This document shows, one piece after another, positions 45,445 through 59,660 of a DNA stretch of 64,000 nt (within the stretch, counting starts at the first letter, position 1; each line of letters begins with the position of its first letter). The notes beneath the pieces are model-generated. The model searched no databases and was not told where the DNA came from. It was given only the letters and a program-made list of their open reading frames with translations. The stretch covers positions 1,178,001 through 1,242,000 of the forward strand of contig NC_089449.1 in assembly GCF_026210795.1 (NCBI RefSeq). The letters are read 5' to 3'. A program made the position numbers and the translations under genes. The DNA is from Rhizophagus irregularis. Taxonomy: Eukaryota > Glomeromycota > Glomeromycetes > Glomerales > Glomeraceae.

Positions 45445-47944
45445 CTTTAAAACTTGAAGTTTCTGTAAAGTTATTGGTAAATTAAGTAATACAAATTAAG
45501 TAATACAGTTTATCATTTATTTATAAATAAGAAAGTTATTGATTAAGTATATTATGAATGATAAAATACTTAGATCTATATCAATTTACGATTATTAAAA
45601 GTTATTTTGAATATATTTATGGTTCGCCTAAGTTTTAATTATTATTTTAATTTTATAATAAATGATAAAATGAAATAAATATAAACTTACGTAATGAGAA
45701 TCATCATATTTTGGAAGTAGAATTATGGATAAAATATCGTGACAAGAGCTATCGCAGTTTGAAAATTAAGTAGGAATATAAATCTAAAACTAAGCATATA
45801 TATTAATATTTTGTTAAGAACAAAGATAATATGACAAATATCTTTTGTTCATCAACGGATAGCAGACGTGAGTAACACTGGTAAATTTACCTGCAATTTT
45901 TTATAATAAATTTATATTCAAATATAAAGTTTGTTAATATAATTTGGATTATACTATAATTTCGCAGCTATATTGATCTACATTTTTAGCATCAATTGTA
46001 TGGGTTTGATATGTGGTTAATAACCGCTAATTACCAAAATTAGTTACAAATTAACCTCAAAAAAATAACATATGGGCCGATTTGATGCATTAAGTAGTAA
46101 ATTTGTTATTTATTAAAATTTTTGTTAAAAAATTTCAATGAAGTATTTCTTTACATATAACAATAATTGTAAAGCTTAACAAATTTACTTTAGTTACAAA
46201 ATTATTATTTTTGGCAAGATAGTATAAAGTTATAATAATAATCATCTATCGTCTTCTCAAAAACCTGTTATCCACCTGTTGGATATGCTGTAATTTTAGC
46301 CGAAAATACTGTAATTTTAGCTAAATTTCTTTAAAATATCCGATAATATCGCCAAATCTATTTTACGCTATTAATCACATTTCATATAGATCAGAATTTT
46401 TATATAATAAATTAATTTTCTTTTCTCGCTTTATTACAAAGCATTTTAATATATTTTTTTATTTTTATTATAAAACTTCACACTTTAATGAACAAATAGA
46501 GATGATAAAATTTAATTTTATGCATTTTTTACAAGTTCACAAAAATAATTCTTTTTTTAGAGTTCTATGTAAAGTCAAAATGCCACTTCTAAACATTAAA
46601 AATTATTATAACAAAAGTTGTTCTTCATAGATAATTTTCTACATATTCTATTAAGCTTTAATATAGCTGCAATCAAATTTCAATGAGATCGTTAAAGTTA
46701 AATGCAAAATTTTTCAAAATTTTTTGTTATTTAAAAAATACAACTTTTGACCAATGGTTAATCTTCAATCTTATAATATGTAATTATAAATTATAATTAT
46801 TGTCGATTTAAGCTCTTTGCGAAAAAAAATTTTATTAGAATAACTTCATTTTTTATAAAATTAGATGAGAACTGAATTTTCAGTAAAATTGCAAGCAAAT
46901 TTGCCTGCAATGTTTTACTGTTTAAGGGATAAAAAGTATATATTTCTCTATAAGTATTATATTTACACTTATAAAAATTAATATACAAGTAGTTTTAACC
47001 TTACTAAATAATTTTTAATTAATAAAAAAATTAATTTTATTTAATTAAAGTGGTGAAATTATACTTTAAATTAAAAAACAAAGTAATAAAAAATTTGAAT
47101 ATTGGTATATATTATATTTATATTAAATTCAACTTGTTGAATACTTTACTTAAGTATAAAGAGTAATTTTATATAACCAAAGTAAAATTATATTTTAAAA
47201 TAAATATATTCAGTCTTTATTTAACAAAATAAATATGTATAATATAATAATTTCATATTAAAAATAATACATTAAATTTGATAAAAAATTTTATTGAAAA
47301 ATTTTAATAAAATATTTCTATATTTTATAAAAAAAAAGTTTTAAGTAAAAAAAATTTTTGTTTATATATTTATACAAAAATTATAAAATTTAAAATGAAA
47401 ATTACTATACAAAATATTTAATAATAAAATATTTTTTTAAATTTATAATATAGATCTTTATTTTATTATATATTTTCATATCTGAGTAATTAAAAAATCC
47501 AATTTGGCTATAAAATTATTATTTAATTAATTAAAAATTTTATACTAAAATAAGCAAATAAAAATTTTACATAAAAGTAAATTTTATTACTAAGTAACTT
47601 TAAATTTAATATATTTATATATTATTCAGATTCTATTATTTTATCTTTTAAAATTAAAAAATGATTTTTATTTATTTTTTTATAATTAAAAAAATTAAAA
47701 ATATTGACATAATAATTACAATAATTTTTATAATTAAAAAATTTACTATTTATATAGTTAATAATTTATTACAATATACTAGAAATCATCCAATAAATTT
47801 TACAATCAAATGTTATAATATAATTATATATAATTTATTAAATATTACTAATAATTCTAATAAAAAGTAAAATTACTGATAAAAATTAATGTTAATAATA
47901 CTAGTAATAGTTTAGCTTAAAATTATATAATTCTATTTACAATA

Positions 47945-48190
47945 TAAGTCTTAGGAGATTTGGATATAAATCTGGAGAAGGAGATTCCCTTTAAGAAAGG
48001 ATAATTACATATTGAATTTACTCCACCAGTCTGAAATTTTCTCTAATAGTACACATGGTTGTTTTATCATGAATTAATAGGTGGTTCAGTTCTTAATAAA
48101 TTAGATTTCTTGTATCACTCTGTATGTCTCACATGTATTGATCTCTTATTATCTAATAAAGTTCTAAATGTTGTTATAAAAAAAAAAAAA
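47945..48190 (+). mobile_element. Possible retroposed sequence with A tail
   Basis: A block of about 245 bases, clearly richer in G and C than its surroundings (ggagaaggagattcccttta, actccaccagtctgaaa), with an aataaa-like signal (tctaataaagttc) near 48155 and a run of 13 A at 48178-48190. This looks like a reverse-transcribed transcript or SINE. No frame is open along it. Confidence 0.35.
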
Positions 48191-48617
48191 TTCTACTTAT
48201 AGTTAATTTTTCTTTTGGTTAGTTTTTTAATTTAATTTATTAAAAAGTTTTTTGCAATTATCTTAGTATTTAATAATCCAATTTAATTAATTTTTTTTTT
48301 ATTTTGTAAAGTTTAAAGAAAAGTATAAATTAAAAAAAAACTATTTTAATTGAATATTAAATATAAAAATAATTGTATAATTTTATTTTTATTATATATA
48401 TAATATATTATTAGTTACTATATATTTTTTAACCAATTAGAATTAAATAAAGATAAAACTGTGAAGATTAAGACTACTAATTGGATGAAATCAAATGATT
48501 TCTGATATATTTTTTATAATTGGTAAATTAGAAAATAAAAAGACTATTAATAAAAATTAATGTATATAAAGTATTTTATTATAGTGTTAATATTTAATCA
48601 CAATTAAGGATTTTTTG

Positions 48618-48760
48618 GCCAGTTTAACTAACCAAAATGACTAAATGGTTAATAGCCAATTCTGGCCAAATTTGGCCAAATTAATATTTATTAAAGCTGA
48701 ATTGAACATTTGAAATTTTTTTGGCCAGTTTGGCCAGCCAAACTGGCCAAATAGCCAATA
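48618..48760. repeat. TTGGCCA palindrome cluster
   Basis: About ten copies of TTGGCCA, TGGCCAA or near variants within 140 bases (ttggccagtttggccagcca), flanked by ggttaatagcca and gccaatagttaac. GC-rich palindromic words stand out strongly in this AT-rich tract. Confidence 0.6.
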
Positions 48761-49431
48761 GTTAACATTGCTTCATTATTTGTTATCTTCTAGTATAACT
48801 AAAAAAAAAATTTATTTGCTAAATAGTGAAATATTCCAATTAATTTGAATTTGTAACATTATATATTTTTTCTAAAGACCTTTTTTATATAGCCAAAATA
48901 TATAATTTAGGACAAAATATATTATAAGTACTTAATATATAATAATTTGTCCTAATACCCTTTTGTTACTCATATTACTTGGAACTTTGAATTTTCTGTT
49001 GTAAAAAATCTATTTTTCACATCGATTTTAATATTAATTTTATGTAATTTTGCCTAGAGGCAATGCGATGAATAAATAAATTCTAACTTTTATTATACTT
49101 TATATTATATTTAATTTATGCTTATTATTATTATTTTATAATATTAAAGGAAAAGTCAATTTTCATAGATATTTATAGATTTTTAACTAATACAATTATA
49201 TAGTATATATATGATGATAATATTTACCATAACTGATAATACCATTAAATTTTGCGTAATTCAGCATTAACTGAAATTGAATTAAATTATAAGCCTTAAA
49301 AGACACAGCATCTATCCTGCTGGGTGATTATCAAACGGTTTCATCCGAAAAAGTATAATTAGAATAACAGAATCTATTTAGATTGCTACACTTATCAACG
49401 CTAAATTTTAAATTTGGTTGAAAATGGAAGA

Positions 49432-49581
49432 ATGAAAAAATTCAATTGGTCCATTAAAATAACAAAAAGTGGTGAAACTGTCCTTTTGATTGTCTGCATT
49501 GTATTCATGCAAGTCTGGATCTTTGCATTTCGCTTCAAGTCGGGTTTTGGCTACAATAAATTTCTAAATTTGTTTGTGTAA
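49432..49581 (+). CDS. Putative small single-helix membrane protein
   Basis: A 49-codon frame: MKKFNWSIKITKSGETVLLI, then VCIVFMQVWIFAFRF as one hydrophobic helix, then KSGFGYNKFLNLFV and a stop. It has a charged N-terminus followed by one helix. The GTAAG at 49577 overlaps the stop, so it may instead be a first exon. It lies about 450 bases upstream of the DCAF12 gene. Too short for certainty. Confidence 0.25.
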   Translation: MKKFNWSIKITKSGETVLLIVCIVFMQVWIFAFRFKSGFGYNKFLNLFV

Positions 49582-50034
49582 GGATTATAGCATATTTAGT
49601 TTCCAATTTCAATCGAAAAAAAAAAAAAATTTCTTTAATATTATATTATAATAATATCCGTTGTACGGATAATTGTATGCGAGAGCTTTTTTACTTGTTT
49701 TCTCCATAAACAATATCACATTCCTTTTTTCTTTCCTTTTCTTTGCCTTTTTTTACATATCAAATAAACAGCTTTATAGACTTTTTTTATTTAATTATTA
49801 CCATTAACTTCTCCGACTTAATTTTATTTTCAATCTTCCCAATCTAAATTACCGATTCACCGTGGTTCTGGATTACTCCTTTTCCAGACAATAAATAATT
49901 TTCTTCATTAGAATAAATATAAGCATTATACATAATAGATTTGTCATCCTAGATTCATATTAAACGCTATTTATTTATAATTAATCGTGGAGATCTCTTT
50001 AGGAGCATTTCTTAGAAACGTTCGAAACAGCAAG

Positions 50035-52048
<2,014 letters not shown>

Positions 52049-53541
52049 AATGATTGAGTTTTGAAATTTTTAGGAACATTAAGGATACTAGAAATAGATG
52101 TATATTCATTCATTTTTTCAAACTAAATTTTATATATAGATTACGAACATTCATTTATTTATTTATTTATTTATTTGTTGTTTGTTTGTTTGTTTAAGAC
52201 GAATAAACAAATTGGGGATGGGGAAGGGGATTATTTAGATATTTAGTTTTTTTTTCATTTTAGTCTGATGTATAGTAGAATAACTTCTTGTCATTTCTGT
52301 GATTGCAATTGTAATTTTTATTACTAGAAACTCATTTTTTTTACGCATTACTTCCATATATAATATATTAATCATCACTCATACAACAATAATTTCCCCT
52401 TCGAATAAATTGAATATCTAAAAGATTTGAAAAATAATTATATTCTACTTCTATACTTATGTCAAATCTCTCATGTGAATTAAACGGTATCTAGAATATT
52501 AGACTCATTCCTGTAAAAAAAAAAAAATATCCTTTGCATCATTTACCAGGTTCAATCTTCAGAATTAAAAAAAAACTTTACTACTTCTACTTAACTAAAC
52601 AAAATCCATTTAGATTATATCATTAATTTCTACAAGCATTCACTTGAAATTGAAAACATTTTCAAAAAGATTATCAGAATAAGAAACAGAATTTCTTAAA
52701 AACTTTGTACTGTACTATAAGAAGTCAACGAATTAATAAAAAAGGAATCAATTCAAGATATACTATCATTTCATTAATTGCAGAATACGGAATATAACAA
52801 ACATTTGATATATTTGAAAATCTGTCAGTCAAGAAATTCATTGATTAACATTTGTAAATCTTAAACGACAATCTTTCAATCCCTTAAAAAATTTTGATTT
52901 TGAATTTTCTAAAATAAGCAATTTTTAATGTAGGAATATTGATTAACACTATTAAATCAAATTTAAAATATTTTTCAATTTCCTTCAAGAACAAGAAAAC
53001 ATAAACATTTAAAATATGTGCAAGAACTTACATTATCTAAGAGTGCCTTTTCCTTTGAATATAAATTATTTACAAACGGATAAATATATTATTGAAATAT
53101 TTCGGAGTTTTTTTGTCTCGTAGATCCCGTGTAAATTGACGAATTTCACAGATCTACAACTTTAAATTCGCGATTCAAAATTTCGATTTCCATTGTTTGT
53201 GAAACATTTACCAATAAAAGTCGCGGTTTTCCTGGATTTCCGATTTTCGGTAGATCAACGATTCACAATACTTTGTTTTTTATATATAATAACAAAATAA
53301 AGACACAATCATAGTATCTGTGTCACTTTTCGTGGACAAAAAATTGACAAAAATTCGGATACCTAGATCATTTGCCTTCTAATTCTAAGCGAATCATTAC
53401 GTTTATTAATTATTAAAACTCTAGTAGAATCATATAAATATCTTAAATTATTCTTTTAATGTTTGAAAATAAAAAATTTATCAAAAGAATAATTAACAGG
53501 TATTACAATTAATTAAATTTTTAATATTATGAATCGCTCCC
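52049..53541. other. Intergenic, with microsatellite
   Basis: AT-rich DNA. An atttattt run followed by tgtttgtt runs lies at 52155-52195. No gene is supported. Confidence 0.45.
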
Positions 53542-54478
53542 CTACGCATTCCATTCAGCTCCAGCATTGTTTATTTCAGTTCCAGCGTTGTTTGTTTCGA
53601 CTGTTTCAATTCCGGCATTATTCACAGCATTATTGCGCCTTAAAGGGACATTAATAATTTCAGAAGCTAATTTACGATTCAAGCGAGGGATTAATATAAC
53701 ACAAATGATTGATAAAAATAAGTTTATGCAACCAAAAATAATCGTCATAAAATAAAATATATAATCATAATAAAAGATAGGTATCAAAAATTTCATGGTA
53801 ACTACAAAATAAATAAATTTTGTTAAATAATAATATAAGAAAAATAAACGGATAATATTAAATTTGTATAATAATTTTTTTCTTACTATAAGGTATCCAA
53901 AAGCCTATTTCAATCCTTATGCAGCATATATATGCATATATATACATTTTTTGTTAAAATCTTAAATAGTATCAATTTAAATTTATAATTATTTTAATTT
54001 ATGGTAAAAAAAAAACTTACCAATAAATAATATATCCCAGTTTTCTAGACGCTCTATTCCAATTATATTCAATAGTGATAATATAATGTCCTAAATTTCA
54101 AGATTATTATTATCATTATTGTGAAATACTTAAAAATTCAAATTACTATATATTACCATTTATTGACATACAATAAACATCTGCACAAACATAAAATATA
54201 AGACTAAAGAATAAATTTAAATTATATGATCAATATTTTCATTAGATTAGGAAAACGTAAAAGAAATTTTATTTACACTGGAGAAGAATCCATTTCTATA
54301 TGTGATATTCTATTTAATGCTTCTACTAAATATATTGTGTCTACAAGAAAAAAGGTACGACGTAAATTATTAAATATTAGATTCAAATTAAATGCAATTT
54401 CAATACTATACCTATAACTAAACATACTAAACCACACGCAAATTGCAAAGTTCTTATAATATTTAATATAAGCTGCAT
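53542..54478 (-). CDS. Tetraspan membrane protein, group 1 (member F)
   Basis: Exon 1 gives MQLILNIIRTLQFACGLVCL (helix 1). The next carries DTIYLVEALNRISHIEMDSS. An uncertain short exon follows. Then comes GHYIITIEYNWNRASRKLGY, matching GYYIITIGKQWNKN of member C. A short exon near 53890 leads to the last exon: KFLIPIFYYDYIFYFMTIIF (helix 4), IPRLNRKLASEIINVPLRRN and a tail with three NNAG(I/T/A)E-like repeats ending AEWNA. Helix 1 and intron phases match members C and E. The short inner exons (helix 2 and 3) are the least certain part. The tail repeat is unusual. MARVEL-like by topology; function unknown. Confidence 0.6.
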
Positions 54479-56520
54479 TTTGTAAAATTTTTTCTAAAAA
54501 AAAATGATTTGGTTTGAAACAGCCCACTTTATTTCATTCGACTTTCCTATATATATTTGTTTTCATTATAAGCGAGAATTGGATCTCTTTCATTGTAGTA
54601 CACCAAAAAACGTATAACCAAAGCGCCAAAGTAGTTCATTGTTTCAATAATTTTAGCTTAATAAAGAATTTCTCGATTTGATAAATATACTCATTTAATA
54701 TATTTTGTAACCAAATATTTGTTACCGGACCCATTAGTCATTACTATAAACAAATAACCCTTATTTTTCACATTACTGGTTTCAGCCTGCATGATCTATA
54801 GACTTTTATTAGGAATAAAATACGTCCCGTTAATCAATTTAATAGATGTAATATTTACCTAAAAACAATAAAAAAAAATAAAAAAAATGTATAGTAATTC
54901 ATTATATTTGCCAAAATAGAGTAATAAGAACAATCCCCAATTGTGATCACGGGTTTCTCGTCCGCTCACGTGATTCGATAGTTGTTCCTAGTAAATTGTG
55001 TCTGGTCGGAAATCAAAAAGTAATAAAGTGATACTGCCGAGCTAAAAATACCAATTTGAATAATGCATTAAGATTAAAAACCGCAAATAACAAACCTCTT
55101 ATTTTAAGATTCAAGTAAGATACTTATTGTTATATAGTGGTGATTTGAAACTTTGGTAATAGGTACAAATATTACACCCATATTTATTTATTTTTTTTAT
55201 CATATCATTAATCAAGAATCTTATCCGATTAAACATCATAAAGTGTTATTTATTTGACAAACAATTATAACTCGTTGGATATGTAAAATATCAAAACAGT
55301 TCAAGAAGACAAGAACCATAGAAAACAGGTAAGGTAACATTCAAATCAGAAACGTACTACATATGTAGTTGAGCCAAATCTCTAAATCACTAAATACCAT
55401 CAATTTACCTTGGAATTTATAAAAAGTCAAGACACTGAAATTATAAATTATGACCAAGCTAAATAATAAGTACGGTAATTCTTGTAAGAGAACCGAAATA
55501 TCCCAACAGTCACATTATTAGCGACTATCTTTCGCAAATTTGTCTTCTGCATTATTATGCCATCATATCATCACTCTTTGAAAGTCTATGAAACTTTCAT
55601 GCTATGTACTTTGATAACAATTATAGAACGTTTGCTAAAATCAAAATCACGCGACGCGAAAACATTTGAGCATGATTAATTTATTCTACTATTTATTATA
55701 CGAATCTCGCAAACGTGATTATGATGAATTTATATGATTCTGAAATTTATAATTTGGTGATAAAATAAATAAAATGATATAAAAAACAAGCTTAAAATAG
55801 GACCCCAAACAATACATATATAGGTCAGATGAAATTACTTAATCTATAAAAAGCATAACGAGTACTGTACTAGTACAACAAACGGTTTCTATGCTAAAAT
55901 TGCTCAGTTCCTTACGTTTACACTTTGTTCAAAATGACTCCTTAAAAAAGTCAATTAAACTTGGAAGTACTCGGTATTTAAAGAGCTAGTCACAGATCTT
56001 ATTAACTTTATCAGTAAGTGCTTAGGTTGAGTGGACAAAAAATTTTGCTCACCATCAAGAATCAAATGTGACATATTATAAACTTATAAAGTATCGGTTC
56101 AAGTTAGCGGTAAGTGTGAATCAGAATATTGCATTGCTTATTTACCTCAGTTGCTAAAGTTTCTAATCTCCGGAATTTATGCTATAGACTTGAAATTTTT
56201 TCATCTCAGTGAAATTCTGTTTGGAACTTTGTTAAAATCGAAACTTTTTATAAAATCTGTGTGTGTCCGCGTACTCCCTCCCTCTTTGATAGCATCATAC
56301 ATTTCATTCGCTTTTTTAACATTTTTCACTTTGCAATAGATCCCAAATTATTGATAAGAATTTGTCCATATCATATTTGTATTTTTTAACATGAAATAAA
56401 AAAAGATGTATGTTAAAAATTTATTAGTTTATTAAAATGCGTTAAAATATGTAAACTGTATAAAGATAAAAAGCACATGACCAAACTCTAATAGTTTTGA
56501 GACAAAGTGATATCCATTAA
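54479..56520. other. Intergenic, nothing recognised
   Basis: About 2 kb of AT-rich to mixed DNA containing no frame with coding character. It includes the 5' flank of member F and the 3' flank of the nuclease-like gene. Confidence 0.45.
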
Positions 56521-58560
56521 TTAATTCAATAAATTACTAATCTTCATTGACGAAGAACCAGTTATTGACGAGTCAATTTCATCAATCACTTGTTGATTTA
56601 CGTTTCTTGGACAGCTTTCTTCAAGTAACATTGAAAGGTTATCACAATAATTGGGTGAAGGAGATGACTCACGTAATTCTTCAGCATAAGTACTATACAC
56701 CTCATATCTAACTCTTTTGGCTTTTGGAGTGAAATTAACCTTCGGTAATCTGGATTTTTCTGCCTCCGATGGAAGCCTTGGCAATCCAAAATTAAATTTT
56801 CGTTTTTTTTCGGAAATCCTTTCGCCAAGAAGATTTCTCAGATACAGGCCATCCTTACAAACAACCTGCCTCAGGTAAACTATTAATTTGAATACGTTCT
56901 CGATATTAGTTCCAATGCAGTTTGATTGCAGGTCAAAGCTCTTGACATCTTGATCATAAATATATAAGGTGGTATTATATTCCTGGCTGTAGAGAGGTCT
57001 TAATATTCCAAGACGTATATGAGCATTATTTACTAAAGCAACATGCACTCGGATCAAGGATATTTCCGATTCTGAAAACATATGCGTCGAAAGTATGCGG
57101 TTTAGGGCATGAGACGCTTCAGCAATAACAACAGCATAATCTTTATGGACCTGCACACCACCAACTTCAAACTCCAAGATAAAAAAAGGGTACTGCTCCT
57201 TTGTGATAAGAGAAATAGCAACACATGCAAAATCTGACCTGGCTGATCCCTTTCCACTATCACCAGGAATTTGATGATGGAGTTCCCATGTAGAATCAAA
57301 AGGATCAACATTAAGAGAAAATGCATCCGATAATATTTTTGTCCATAACTGAGATTTAAAATGATTTTCGGAGGGATCAGCACCAGGGCGAACTGGTGAA
57401 GGTACGAATAGTAGGATTGATGTCAATGCGGACAAAGCTGTTGGTGCATCAATAACGAAATCAGCAGGCTCTAAACCCAACCAACGTTGTATCGTACTTA
57501 TAATACCTGACCGCACTATTCCTATTTTACCTTCTCTTATGATTCTATTTAATACTGGAACAGCATCTTGCAGTTTTTGATGTCGGGTATCTTTTAAAGC
57601 TGCAATTATAATACCAAAATTTGCAGTCGGTTTCCATAGGTCTGGATAGCATATAGGATTCTGTGCCGGGAACAATTTACTGTCCACAACTGACCAAGAA
57701 AGTAATTTGAAAAGGTGTCTGACACGCTGAGACTCTTCTTCAAGATGATGGTCCTCTAATTGTTTTAATATTTCGCAATATTCTTTTAAAGCCGGAAAAG
57801 CCATTATGTTTGCAAAAACATACTGGACATTATAATTATTGGCTTGTTCGTTGGTTCGTTCATGGATCGTTGGGTAGGATACTTGTGTCTCCTAAAGAAA
57901 TAATTAGAAAAAGATTACATTGTAATTTTAAAATCATGCAGCATAAATATAGTTACCTCTCGAGATAGGTTATCATCAACTTCACTACCCTGTCCAGATT
58001 CGTCTCCTGATCTTTCATAATAACCATCTGCACAAATATTAGAGAGAACTCATGATTAATTATAATTTGAATATATCTTGATACAAGTAAGAAGCTTTTA
58101 CCGTTAAGATCGTTATCTAACCGAGAATGAAATTCGATATGGGCTTGACGCTTCTTTTTCTTTATTTTGCTCTAAAATTTCAATTTTTGTCAGTATATAC
58201 ATATAAAATCGTTTTGTACAATCAGTTACTTGGAAAGCAAGATAAACTTGTACAAAATGAAAACTCAAACCTTGCACACAGTCGATCCAACCTCCCCTTA
58301 TATAAAAAACGTACATTTGCTTTTCTATTATCTCTCCAATCTTCATAACGTGTCCAGTCATTTTTATATCCGCCCATATCCAACCTTCCTTTTAAATCTA
58401 GAAGTTTCTTCGAACTAGGATCATGTTGAATCGCTTGGTTCAATCGTTTTTCATAATCATGGTTGGCAGCTTTCTTGCTGCGAAATTTAAACCTTATAAA
58501 AAAGTTTAATGGAGAAGGTTCTGAATGATTAAGTAAGAAGTTGATTTTCTGATCATTCAT
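56521..58560 (-). CDS. PD-(D/E)XK-like nuclease-domain protein
   Basis: Four exons (58560-58315, 58171-58102, 58027-57957, 57891-56521) give about 585 residues. It starts MNDQKINFLLNHSEPSPLNF, with a basic helical part (RSKKAANHDYEKRLNQAI, MGGYKNDWTRYEDWRDNRK), then a basic patch KIKKKKRQAHIEF, an acidic linker ERSGDESGQGSEVDDNL and the long last exon. There SARSDFACVAI (D near 349) and FFILEFEVGG (E369-x-E371) with VHKDYAVVIAEA (K379) form a D...ExE...K pattern of the PD-(D/E)XK nuclease fold. The C-terminal tail (PKAKRVRYEV) is basic, so a nuclear location is likely. It could be a domesticated nuclease. No homolog is named. The frame is intact across all exons. The first ATG in frame is MFRN (58605), but MNDQ is taken as start because sequence before it is hydrophobic and atypical. 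Confidence 0.65.
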
Positions 58561-58699
58561 TTTTAATAGTGAAGCAAAAAATAATAACGCTAAATTCCTA
58601 AACAATAACCGTAATGTAATAGTTCATAAAACGCGAAAAAACGCGTTATCACGACGACACATGATTGGAAAAATTATGTTGCATCAAAATTTGTGATCG
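58561..58699. other. Promoter-side gap
   Basis: Short gap between the start of the nuclease-like gene and the retroelement fossil. It holds the upstream frame noted for that gene and nothing else clear. Confidence 0.3.
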
Positions 58700-59660
58700 C
58701 CGATCAGTAATAAATATGATAAATAGCTCCAGTTTCTTTTTTGCAAAATAAAATGTTTCTTCAAAGCGCAGCCGGCTTACTCGAGCGGAAAAAACTCCGT
58801 GTTATTCGCTTGTATTCTGCGGACGTTTTTAAAACACAATCCCTGCGCAAGCGTCCGCTAGGTATTAAGTTGAAGGTCGGGAAAAAACTCCGTGTTATTC
58901 ATCTGTATAAGCAGAGACGTTATTACCATATATTTGGGAGTCTGTCTGTAAATGACTCCGTGTCGCTCAGATGGTACGCTTCAACACCGGCTGTGCTTCT
59001 TCCTATACTTTTTATTGCAACGTTCTATAATAATGAGATTAAATTTTTCTTGCATTTATTTATTTTAATGAAAGATTGTTTTTCAAGTGAAAATTTCAAA
59101 AGGAACATGTATCCCAAATCTTGTAATTTATTTTTAACGATCATTAATAAATTATGGAATATCGATTATGGAGCGAAACTCAGCAACACAACCATAACAT
59201 ATGAAACCGGATCATAGAGTAATATTGAATAGTGTGTTTATAGACAAACAAGAAAATTATGTGTAGTGTGTGGACCTGTAAATAATTTTATGTATCTGGC
59301 TACGAGCCGAATGTAGTTTACTTACTGTATTAATAAATCTTATCCTGATGATCGATTTTTTCTATACATAACTAAATAAATCGCGTCTTATCGTTATATG
59401 AAATATATTATCAAACATGTTATCAGAGCTTGAATTGTTGAGACAGCAAGTTGGTGAGCTTGAGGTGAAGCCAAATCAGCTCCTCCGCCTACAGGAGTAT
59501 TTCAGAATGTTTAAAGCTTACATTATATGTTTAGGCGTAAGTCCCGATAGTGAGTTGGCTAAAGAACAATTTATTAACGGTTTATCAGCAGAAAGATTCC
59601 AGTGGCTAATGAAGTTTTACCTTAAGTTATCTTGTAACGTACTCATCAGATAATAGAGAA
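58700..59660 (+). mobile_element. LTR-retroelement fossil (LTR-like part and gag-like piece)
   Basis: An LTR-like block, GC-richer than its flanks, ends at ca before tgttatcagagcttg (59417-59433), which resembles a primer-binding site for initiator methionine tRNA (tatcagagc). The LTR-like part holds an internal direct repeat of the word gaaaaaactccgtgttattc. A short gag-like coding piece follows (ending near 59650, with FINGLSAERFQ). Family: LTR retrotransposon, Ty3/gypsy-like by that motif. It is broken and truncated; no protease, polymerase or 3' LTR is seen. Left border is a guess. Confidence 0.5.

Larger units (their letters stand above)
45445..49431. other. AT-rich gene desert
   Basis: Nearly 4 kb with no supported gene. 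Composition is extremely AT-rich between 46400 and 48930. Two local features are listed separately (47945-48190 and 48618-48760). Confidence 0.5.

Noticed and set aside
47661-47870. Isoleucine- and asparagine-rich frame
   Set aside because: Composition is just that of extremely AT-rich DNA.
56598-57383. Shorter minus-strand frames inside the nuclease-like gene
   Set aside because: Out-of-frame shadows of the 456-codon last exon.
58741-59217. 158-codon plus-strand frame
   Set aside because: Lies in the LTR-like part of a retroelement fossil and contains its internal direct repeat.
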